A stretch of DNA of 64,000 bases. Source: Lumbricus rubellus. Its lineage: Eukaryota; Annelida; Clitellata; Crassiclitellata; Lumbricidae. Below, piece by piece: positions 1-6,691 of the stretch (its first letter is position 1; every line of letters starts with the position of its first letter). The stretch is taken from assembly GCA_945859605.1 (NCBI GenBank), contig OX243815.1, positions 47,058,576 to 47,122,575 of the forward strand, given 5' to 3'. The notes beneath the pieces are model-generated. The model had not been told where the DNA came from, ran no database searches, and saw nothing but the letters and a program-made list of their open reading frames with translations. Position numbers and translations under genes: made by a program.

Positions 1-336
1 TTACCTGTTTATTATAGAATTCTGTTCCCTTATCGACCCAAAGTTTTTCCCCCCTTCTTTTGCTCGTATTAAATATTTTAACGAAAGCATCTGCCACAGA
101 TTCTCCGCGCTTATCTTTTAACGGCTGAATAAATGCATACTTGGAGAATATATCAATGACGCTTAACAAATATTTCACACCAGAATTAAATTTAGCATAA
201 GCCTGCATGTCAATCAAGTCTGCTGCCCAAACTTTGTCCACTCCCTGAACATAAACAACTCGCTTCCTGAACTTCCTGACTATAGGTTTATGCAATTCGT
301 CAGCAAGTTCGTCTGTCCATCTCAGAGTTTTTTTTT
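1..336 (-). CDS. Polinton-type DDE (rve) integrase, partial
   Basis: This is the catalytic core of a retroviral-type integrase that inserts the element into host DNA. The minus-strand frame is open from about 376 to position 1 and lacks its C-terminus in this window. It reads a DELADELHKP segment, then WAADLID, which carries the first catalytic Asp, an IDIFSKYAF segment, and WVDKGTEFY, which carries the second Asp. The Glu of the DDE triad would lie outside. No Met opens the frame: a TAA lies upstream at 377-379. The frame overlaps the end of the phospholipase-like ORF at a run of nine A (positions 328-336, T on the plus strand), so expression may need a -1 frameshift or splicing, or the gene may carry an indel. 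The family call is firm; the start is not known. Confidence 0.9.
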
Positions 337-861
337 CAACCCCATTCCAAAATGGGTTTTCGTTGATAAAATTGGTTTAACTATAGATCTTTCAATTCGT
401 TCGCGGAAAGAAGGATTAGGTATATTATTTAATTCATCTATCATAGCTCTGTCAGCGACGTTTCTCCCTGCTGTATCAGTATGTTTAGCATAAGCCAGGT
501 CATGACGATAGGCTGCTGCATCAACTCTATCTACTGGTTTGCTCCAGTCTTTTGGCGTTCCGTCAGGGTTTAAACGCAAATCCAATCGAGTTCCTGGACC
601 CGTGAAAGAATGTCCCGGAAGATGCATTTCGCCCGGATATTTTGCCCATGGAAGTTTAATGTTGGAAGTAGCAGAATTGAGAGCTGAGACTAAATCACCT
701 CCTTGTACTGTAGTAGACATTTTAGTAAACTGAGTTTTTCTAGCGCCACATTCAACGCATACACATCTAAGCATAGGTCTACCATTCTTACTGACGACTC
801 GTTGAATATCTCTACACTCAGTTTGTCGCTTACATTTTACGCAATACGAGCTGTGCTCCAT
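322..861 (-). CDS. Zinc-ribbon plus phospholipase A2-like virion protein
   Basis: This is a 179-residue protein. The N-terminus has paired cysteines (C7/C10 and C33/C35/C38), a zinc ribbon of the kind found in Polinton and giant-virus proteins (DUF5679-like). Residues 76-127 resemble the parvovirus VP1 phospholipase A2 domain: the calcium-loop motif HSFTGPGT at 84-91 and the catalytic His-Asp pair at 120-121 within AAAYRHDLAYAKH. Such domains are known to help virions cross endosomal membranes; here that role is inferred. The C-terminus ends in lysines at a nine-A run just before its stop and overlaps the integrase frame. It is transcribed divergently from the ATPase gene, with start codons 20 bp apart. 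Confidence 0.85.
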   Translation of the reverse strand: MEHSSYCVKCKRQTECRDIQRVVSKNGRPMLRCVCVECGARKTQFTKMSTTVQGGDLVSALNSATSNIKLPWAKYPGEMHLPGHSFTGPGTRLDLRLNPDGTPKDWSKPVDRVDAAAYRHDLAYAKHTDTAGRNVADRAMIDELNNIPNPSFRERIERSIVKPILSTKTHFGMGLKKKL

Positions 862-886
862 TTTAATATAATATAATTAAAATGGA
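857..886. promoter_or_regulatory. Palindromic bidirectional start region
   Basis: Eleven-base arms (TCCATTTTAAT and its complement) flank an AT-only centre, and each arm contains the start codon of one divergent gene. The whole intergenic gap is 20 bp, so both promoters must overlap here or lie inside the coding regions. Confidence 0.6.
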
Positions 887-1658
887 AGTCCAAGACCTAT
901 CGTGGAATGAAGAATCAAGTAAACGCTTTAACAGTCCTCTCCTACCAAGAAGCATCAGAGGTTTGATCGTCGGTAAGTCTCAATGCGGCAAGACAATATT
1001 ACTACTTAATTTATTACTGAGACCTGGTTGGTTAGACTATGATAACTTGCAGATCTTTGGCAAAAGTTTATTTCAATCAGAATATAAGATACTTAAGAAA
1101 GCATTCGAAGAGAAATTACCAAAGGAAGCAATTATAAGACTTTTTGATAATCGCGATGAAATCATGAAATTAAATGTATCACCGACCGCCGTAGTCGAGG
1201 AGATGTCTAAAAACATGGCCAAAAAATCGGATATAGAATGCAAGTTCTTTGAAACCTCTGAAGATGTTCCAGATCCACGAGACTTAAGTCGAGATAAGAA
1301 GAATCTCATGATTTTTGATGATTTACAGTTAGAGCGACAAAATAAATGCGAATCGTATTATATAAGAGGTAGGCATAGTAATGTAGACTGCTTTTACCTA
1401 GCACAAAATTATTTCAAGCTACCTAGACAAACTATAAGAGAGAATGCTAACTTTATATGTTTGTTCCCTCAAGACCTCAAGAATATTAATCATATATACA
1501 GCGATCATATAGGTGTAGATGATATGACTATAGAAGAATTTCGAAAACTATGCAAAACTGCGTGGGATGAAACGCATGGTTTTGTGGTTATAGACCTTAC
1601 TAGTAAAACAAATAAGGGCAGGTACAGATCTGGATTAGATACATTTTACATTAAATAA
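882..1658 (+). CDS. FtsK/HerA (A32-like) genome-packaging ATPase
   Basis: This 258-residue P-loop ATPase is expected to pump viral DNA into the capsid. The Walker A motif is GKSQCGKT at residues 31-38, followed by a hydrophobic helix. The Walker B strand reads LMIFDDLQLE near residues 142-151. A conserved stretch rich in N, Y and L follows (YLAQNYFKLPRQTIRENAN), typical of the sensor region in Polinton ATPases. Length fits the family. It starts inside the palindromic start region shared with the minus-strand gene and is followed, after a 66-bp AT-rich spacer with AATAAA words, by the penton gene. The assignment is firm. Confidence 0.93.
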   Translation: MEVQDLSWNEESSKRFNSPLLPRSIRGLIVGKSQCGKTILLLNLLLRPGWLDYDNLQIFGKSLFQSEYKILKKAFEEKLPKEAIIRLFDNRDEIMKLNVSPTAVVEEMSKNMAKKSDIECKFFETSEDVPDPRDLSRDKKNLMIFDDLQLERQNKCESYYIRGRHSNVDCFYLAQNYFKLPRQTIRENANFICLFPQDLKNINHIYSDHIGVDDMTIEEFRKLCKTAWDETHGFVVIDLTSKTNKGRYRSGLDTFYIK

Positions 1659-1724
1659 AAGCAATAATAAAATGATAACAAAATTTAAGATTTTATATTC
1701 TAGGTTTAAAAATAGCTATCTAAA

Positions 1725-2498
1725 ATGGAAACCCTTCTTGACGAAATTTTATCTACTACTCAAACGATTGCACGCAACACAGAGGCTAAAGAATCCTTTT
1801 GCATTTTGTTGAGCGAAAGGAGCACACGAATTCGAACGAAATTTAATCCACTAATCGAACTGGACAAAAGTAAAACGTATGAAATGGCTCTTGTCAATCT
1901 TGAAACTTACTACAGTTTTCCTAATATAGATGAAACAAATAATAAATTCGTATATTCGTCAGATAACGGTGTAACATGGGAAGATTTAGACATTCCAACC
2001 GGTTGCTATGAAATCGAAGACTTAAACGATTACATACAGAGAATTCTAAAAGAAGAAGGTCATGGACAATGTATAAAGTTGCAACCAAATAACAATACTT
2101 TGAAGGCTGTTTTGGAAATTGATGAGAACTATAAAGTTGATTTTACAGTACCAAATTCAATTAGTACCGTTCTAGGATTTCAGAGTCGTGTATACTCCGA
2201 AGGATATAACGAATCCGAGCACATAGTCGATATAAACAGCGTGAATAGTTTACGAGTTACGAGTGATGTAATAGGATCATCGTATGCCAACGGAACTACG
2301 GAGAACATAATTTATTCTTTCTTTCCATCGGTCGGGCCTGGTTATAAGATAATCGAATCTCCTCATAATCTGGTTTATCTTCCAATAACGCTATACTCTA
2401 TTTCATCGATGGAAACAAAACTAATAGACCAAAATGGAAAACTAATTAATTTAAGAGGTGAGGAATTATCGATACGATTTCATATAAGAGAGGTTTAA
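1725..2498 (+). CDS. Penton (minor capsid, single jelly-roll) protein
   Basis: This 257-residue protein matches the penton of Polintons and adintoviruses as I know that family: a central segment KTYEMALVNLETYYSFPNI, an IPTGCYEIEDLNDYI motif near residue 87-101, and a C-terminal block with SISSMETKLIDQNGKLINLR and a final RFHIREV. The penton fills the five-fold vertices of the capsid alongside the hexon-like MCP encoded downstream. The start follows an AT-rich TTTAAAAATA stretch and TCTAAAATGG. No membrane segment is visible. The call rests on recalled family features rather than on a catalytic motif. Confidence 0.8.
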   Translation: METLLDEILSTTQTIARNTEAKESFCILLSERSTRIRTKFNPLIELDKSKTYEMALVNLETYYSFPNIDETNNKFVYSSDNGVTWEDLDIPTGCYEIEDLNDYIQRILKEEGHGQCIKLQPNNNTLKAVLEIDENYKVDFTVPNSISTVLGFQSRVYSEGYNESEHIVDINSVNSLRVTSDVIGSSYANGTTENIIYSFFPSVGPGYKIIESPHNLVYLPITLYSISSMETKLIDQNGKLINLRGEELSIRFHIREV

Positions 2499-2522
2499 TT
2501 TAAAGTTTATATTTAATATAAG

Positions 2523-3146
2523 ATGAGCGCTTACGCTAAGGTCAAAGTTAATATTTCTGAAGGGCAAAAAGAGAAGATTAAGCGAGCTGCTCAAGTAGGG
2601 ACTGGAGTGAGTATAAGACTTTCTCATGAAGATATAACTGGTGAGCATGTATTAGCCCTAAACCAGAGGCAAATTAACAAGTTAACTAAAGCGTATCAGA
2701 ATGGAACTGGTGTGACAATTAAAATGGGTAAAAAGCAATTAGAAGACAATGCGAGAGTCGAAGGCGGATTTATTGGCGCTATTCTACCGTTCTTAGCAAC
2801 AGCCGGAAAGTTTCTACTGTCTAGTGTTCTCCCGAGTTTAGCCACAGGAGCCTTAACAGGATTGGGTTCTGCAGCTGGTTCCAAAATTGTCGATAAAATT
2901 AGTGGATCTTCGATCTCACACCCGGTAAGTGGATCAGGCGTGCTCTACGTAAAGAAAGGAGGAATATGCTGTAAGATAAGACCTGCTGGGGAAGGTCTTT
3001 TTCTATCTCCGTGGAAAAAGGGTAGTTCGATATCGGGTTCTGGTCTGTTTATGAAAAGAGGAGCAGGATATATCAGCGGTGAAGGTCTTATCTTGGGACC
3101 CAATTCACCATTTAAAAATATTCCTATTCTTGGAATGTTACTTTAA
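2523..3146 (+). CDS. Membrane-active-like minor virion protein
   Basis: This is a 207-residue protein. The N-terminal 75 residues are polar and contain two related phrases (GTGVSIRLSHEDITG and GTGVTIKMGKKQLED), suggesting an internal duplication. A VEGG|F junction near residue 79 is followed by about 48 hydrophobic, glycine- and alanine-rich residues that could form one or two membrane-inserting helices. The C-terminal third is rich in GSG and GEG turns. This layout recalls adenovirus pVI/pX-like proteins described for adintoviruses, which the viral protease trims at GG sites. Function is inferred from layout and from position between penton and capsid genes. Confidence 0.55.
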   Translation: MSAYAKVKVNISEGQKEKIKRAAQVGTGVSIRLSHEDITGEHVLALNQRQINKLTKAYQNGTGVTIKMGKKQLEDNARVEGGFIGAILPFLATAGKFLLSSVLPSLATGALTGLGSAAGSKIVDKISGSSISHPVSGSGVLYVKKGGICCKIRPAGEGLFLSPWKKGSSISGSGLFMKRGAGYISGEGLILGPNSPFKNIPILGMLL

Positions 3147-3162
3147 AAAACCACTTATATAA

Positions 3163-3549
3163 ATGTCTGGATACGGTCACCCAATACACAAATTTATCAC
3201 AAAACGAAAGCCTCGTGTGAGTACGATAATTTGGTTGCCTAAAGTGGTCACTCACGCTCCTGCAAGACAACGAGCAGGCGACAGATATGAGATTTTTGCT
3301 CAGCAAGCGATAACGATTGAACCAAAGACAAATATTACAGTAGAAGTAGGCCTTGGAGTCCGAATGACCAGTGGAATGTGTCTAGTCTCTCTTAGACAGA
3401 AGTTGAAACAACTCAGACTGAGCCTTCAAGATGGTACAGTACTAGAGGACGCAGAGGATATAATAATTACAATACAAAACAACTCCGATTCACCAGTTAC
3501 TATAAACGAAAAAGACTCCATATGTTATGTTAATTACTACGATGCATAA
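3163..3549 (+). CDS. dUTPase-fold protein, probably non-catalytic
   Basis: This is a 128-residue protein. Residues 45-125 follow the beta-strand pattern of trimeric dUTPases: an AGDRYEIFA start like motif 1, IEPKTNITVEVGLGVRM like the strand before motif 2, then IIITIQNNSDSPVTINEKDSICYV like the late strands. However, motif 1 lacks the usual AGYDL, and the motif-3 loop with its conserved Asp and Tyr is replaced by LEDAED. I infer a structural or binding role rather than dUTP hydrolysis. The start follows a CTTATATAAATG sequence that recurs at other viral genes. Confidence 0.55.
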   Translation: MSGYGHPIHKFITKRKPRVSTIIWLPKVVTHAPARQRAGDRYEIFAQQAITIEPKTNITVEVGLGVRMTSGMCLVSLRQKLKQLRLSLQDGTVLEDAEDIIITIQNNSDSPVTINEKDSICYVNYYDA

Positions 3550-3552
3550 ATT

Positions 3553-3613
3553 GTACGTTTTATGTTTACGTTTTATGTTTACGTTTTACGTTTACGTTTT
3601 ACGTTACGTTTTA
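3553..3613. repeat. 13-bp tandem repeat in viral spacer
   Basis: Five units of the pattern TTACGTTTTATGT, the later ones with C for T, fill most of the 80-bp spacer between two viral genes. Confidence 0.85.
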
Positions 3614-3629
3614 AACATTATAATAAAAA

Positions 3630-4529
3630 ATGTCACTACTGAAAATTAGCGATCCTGCAAAAAGAGATTTTATTATCGAAGAGTTTTTAAAAACGAAAAA
3701 AAATATTAAACAAAACTTTCTCTCAGAGAGAATAGACGATCTTGGACTTCAACGAGAATTAACGAAAATCTACAAACCAATAGTCGACTCTCAATCGGCA
3801 ATTTCGAAAGAACAAAACGCTTTGCTGTCGACAATAAAAGATAACTCTGCAGCAACATCACTCGCTCTAAAATCACTTCCAGATTCGTTGAAAACTATTC
3901 AATTTCCTCAGTATCCGTCTATAGAGGCATACGACGACGATGACCCAGTAGAAGACATTAGAAGGTTAGAATTAGGAAATATTGCAGTTGAATACCTTAA
4001 AAAATATGCTTCTGATAGAAGACTTGTGGACACAACATTCGGATTAAGATCAAGAGATGGAAAATTCTACATCGGTGACAGCGAAGCCTCAATCCAAGGA
4101 AATGATATTACAGTTGGAACCACAACTTATCAAGGAACTCCAGGATTATGGGAATTGTTAACGTTAGCTAGTCCAAACAGTTCAATTTATGATAATCGTG
4201 ATCTCAAAGAATACGCCGAGATTCTAACTAAAACGAATGCCATGAGTCAGCCAAATAAACCAAACAAACCTAAATCGTCTAGAAGTGTAAAATATGCAAA
4301 GATAATAAAACCCATATGGGACGATTACATAAAGTTAAGAGGTAAAACAGGAAGCGGAATAATTACCATTCCTTCAGATCCTAACGAATTAGTAAAACAA
4401 TTAGAGTTGCGAATATATAGCTACAAAGCGGGAAATACAGGAGTAAGAAATGAAATTGTAGGTATGACGGATGAGTTACTGAGACAGGGAGTGATATCCA
4501 AAGATGAATATAAAAAATTGATGATCTAA
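3630..4529 (+). CDS. Conserved Polinton protein of unknown function
   Basis: This is a 299-residue protein. The N-terminal 90 residues are charged and probably helical or coiled coil. A short acidic run (DDDDP) follows near residue 102. Then comes a compact domain with VDTTFGLRSRDGKFYIGDS, then TYQGTPGLWELLTLASP and EILTKTNAMSQ. I recognise this pattern from Polintons in many animal genomes, but know no function. A basic linker (PNKPNKPKSS) leads to a C-terminal domain ending EYKKLMI. Its last codons and stop are part of a tandem repeat that continues into the spacer. It lies among virion genes, so a virion or assembly role is likely. Confidence 0.7.
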   Translation: MSLLKISDPAKRDFIIEEFLKTKKNIKQNFLSERIDDLGLQRELTKIYKPIVDSQSAISKEQNALLSTIKDNSAATSLALKSLPDSLKTIQFPQYPSIEAYDDDDPVEDIRRLELGNIAVEYLKKYASDRRLVDTTFGLRSRDGKFYIGDSEASIQGNDITVGTTTYQGTPGLWELLTLASPNSSIYDNRDLKEYAEILTKTNAMSQPNKPNKPKSSRSVKYAKIIKPIWDDYIKLRGKTGSGIITIPSDPNELVKQLELRIYSYKAGNTGVRNEIVGMTDELLRQGVISKDEYKKLMI

Positions 4530-4586
4530 TTTAAAAAATTGATGATCTAATTTAAAAATTGATGATCTAATTTAAAAATTGATGAT
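4512..4586. repeat. 20-21-bp tandem repeat spanning a stop codon
   Basis: About 3.7 units of AAAAAATTGATGATCTAATTT. The first unit encodes the last residues and stop codon of the upstream gene, and the others are non-coding copies leading to the next gene's start. Confidence 0.9.
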
Positions 4587-4592
4587 ATAGAA

Positions 4593-4946
4593 ATGCTGGT
4601 CGTTGCGAGAAGAAGTTATAAAAAAGTACACGTTGTCGGTGGAGCAGGAATATTCGATTCCATTGCAGGATTTCTCAAGAGACTACTGACATCGAATGCA
4701 GCCAAACAAATTGCGAGCACAGCTGTCAAAGAGATTGGGGGTGTTGCTAAGGATAAGGCGATCGACGTTGGAAAACGATTACTCAATAAGATACTCCCTA
4801 AAGCTCCCGTTCAGCAGCCGATAACTCAGGAAACTAAAGTCATTCTAGCTAGATTACTAGGATCGAATCCAGAAATGACGGGAGGAGCTATTAGAATTCA
4901 AGATCTCGTAAAACGCTTAAACGGAGGTGGTTTGAAAATGGCTTAA
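4593..4946 (+). CDS. Small basic virion (core-like) protein
   Basis: This 117-residue protein is rich in Lys, Arg, Ala and Gly. It has a basic N-terminus followed by VVGGAG near residue 15, an amphipathic helical centre (residues 20-70) and an MTGGAI site at residues 95-100 matching the adenain cleavage pattern (M/L/I)-X-G-G-X. It ends in a GGGLKMA tail. Small basic proteins cut by the viral protease condense DNA or line the capsid in adenoviruses (pX, pVI); that role is inferred here. It sits just before the major capsid gene. Confidence 0.55.
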   Translation: MLVVARRSYKKVHVVGGAGIFDSIAGFLKRLLTSNAAKQIASTAVKEIGGVAKDKAIDVGKRLLNKILPKAPVQQPITQETKVILARLLGSNPEMTGGAIRIQDLVKRLNGGGLKMA

Positions 4947-4970
4947 ACATATTTTCTTATTTAAAAATAT

Positions 4971-6281
4971 ATGTATAATAAAATGCAATCCGATATTCTA
5001 AGATTCACAGAGCAACCATTGATCGATGAAGGTATCGAGCGATACGAATGGCACGAGTACGAACCTGTAGCGAGAACTAACCTTAACAGTTCTGGTGAAA
5101 TAAGAATAAATATTGAATTACAAGACTTATACAGTCACCCAGCAGAGTCATATCTACAATTCGAAGGAAGACTAATTAAAGCTGACGACACCGCATACGT
5201 TAATGCCGATTTAGTCGCTCTTACGAATAATGGGCTTATGTATCTATTCAGTCAAATATCCTATCAGTTATCTAATCAAGAAATCGAAACGCTATTTCAT
5301 CCGGGTCAAGCTACAACGATGCTCGGTTTACTTACGTATCCAAACGATTTTCAGTTGACTCAAGGCTTAAATCAGCTGTGGTATAAAGACACTGGAGCGA
5401 CTGCTGTTATTGCGGACAACCCCGGCTTTGCCACTAGACAAAGCTTTCTCATTCGCAAACCAAACACTAAAGGAATGTTCAGCTTTATTGTTCCGTTGAA
5501 GCATATTTTCGGGTTTTGCGATGATTACGACAAGATTATTTACGGTTTTAAACAGACGCTGACTTTAGTTCGTAAAGCTGACGATGATGCCATATTCCGA
5601 GATAACGCTGCAGCTGCTGGAAAAGTTGCGATAAACAAAATTTCATGGTTTATTCCGCACGTTATTCCTTCCGATATGGAACGAATGCAGTTGTATAAGA
5701 CGATTGAATCAAAATTAACGTTGCCAGTTGCGTATAGAGCTCGTCAATGCGACACAATAACGGTTCCTCAGTCGACAAGTTTCAGTTGGCGTCTTAGCGT
5801 AAAAACATCACCTGAGAAACCTAGATATATCATCGTAGGATTTCAGACGGACCGTAGCGGTAATCAGGAAAGTAATCCGTCGCTATTTAATCACTGCGAT
5901 CTCAAGAACATTTATGTGATGATGAATCAAGAAAGATATCCAGCTGTCGATCATAACCTGTCGTTTCCTAATCAACAATTCTCCAGAGCGTACAGAGACG
6001 CGTCCTCCTTTAGTCAAAAATTCTATGGTATGGATAAGTTGATTACCCAAAGCAATATAACACCTGTAGATTATAAAGAATTATATCCGTTGTTCGTGTT
6101 CGATGTAAGCAAACAATCCGAGCGTTTGAAATCTTCAGTCGTTGATATTCAGATTAAGGCTCTTTTCAATGCAGCAGTGCCAGCCGACACCGAAGCGTAT
6201 GCTGTCGTAATTTCAGATAGGTTGCTGCAGTTCCAATCGGATGGACAGAAAATGAGTGTAGTGTATGGAAAATTGATTTAA
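4971..6281 (+). CDS. Major capsid protein (double jelly-roll hexon type)
   Basis: This protein of up to 436 residues has the family's expected length and sequence character: an N-terminal WHEYEPVARTNLN segment, a beta-rich YLQFEGRL region, a NNGLMYLFSQISYQLSNQ block and a long second half with FIPHVIPSD and MDKLITQSNITP segments typical of Polinton MCPs. It would form the trimeric capsomers of an icosahedral virion. Two in-frame ATGs occur at 4971 and 4983. The second follows TATAATAAA directly, as at the other viral genes, so I prefer 4983 as the real start. Confidence 0.9.
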   Translation: MYNKMQSDILRFTEQPLIDEGIERYEWHEYEPVARTNLNSSGEIRINIELQDLYSHPAESYLQFEGRLIKADDTAYVNADLVALTNNGLMYLFSQISYQLSNQEIETLFHPGQATTMLGLLTYPNDFQLTQGLNQLWYKDTGATAVIADNPGFATRQSFLIRKPNTKGMFSFIVPLKHIFGFCDDYDKIIYGFKQTLTLVRKADDDAIFRDNAAAAGKVAINKISWFIPHVIPSDMERMQLYKTIESKLTLPVAYRARQCDTITVPQSTSFSWRLSVKTSPEKPRYIIVGFQTDRSGNQESNPSLFNHCDLKNIYVMMNQERYPAVDHNLSFPNQQFSRAYRDASSFSQKFYGMDKLITQSNITPVDYKELYPLFVFDVSKQSERLKSSVVDIQIKALFNAAVPADTEAYAVVISDRLLQFQSDGQKMSVVYGKLI

Positions 6282-6297
6282 AGAATACTTATATATT

Positions 6298-6627
6298 ATG
6301 AAGCTACCAGAGCTTAGAATGTTAGCCAAGCATCACGATGTTACAGGCACTTCGCATCTCAACAAACCTCAAATGATAGCTGTATTGATTGAAAAGAATA
6401 TTCTTCCGACGGACTACAAGTCTGTGTCATATCGACATGACACGTTGAGCAGTATCAGGAAACAACCGAGAAGAGTAGATATTATAGATCGAGAGACTGG
6501 CGTTGTTACCTCGTATCCATCGATGTATAAAGCTGCTAAGGCGCATGGTCAGAGTGCTGGCATAATAGCTTATCATAACGGAAATGTCTGGAGAGATAGA
6601 TACGAAATTAAAGTGTATGAGAGATAG
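6298..6627 (+). CDS. Small SAP/NUMOD-like DNA-binding protein
   Basis: This is a 109-residue protein. Residues 1-35 (KLPELRMLAKHHDVTG, LNKPQMIAVLIEK) fit a SAP-type helix-extension-helix that binds AT-rich DNA. Residues 65-109 (GVVTSYPSMYKAAKAHG, then SAGIIAYHNGNVWRDRY) resemble the NUMOD DNA-binding modules of homing endonucleases. No nuclease motif is visible. The gene follows the capsid gene by 16 bp and starts after CTTATATATTATG. A role in DNA recognition is inferred. Confidence 0.5.
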   Translation: MKLPELRMLAKHHDVTGTSHLNKPQMIAVLIEKNILPTDYKSVSYRHDTLSSIRKQPRRVDIIDRETGVVTSYPSMYKAAKAHGQSAGIIAYHNGNVWRDRYEIKVYER

Positions 6628-6691
6628 AATGATATTGAAGTGTTTGGGAGATGCTAATATGGATATTAATATTTTTGCGTGGTAAGATAAA

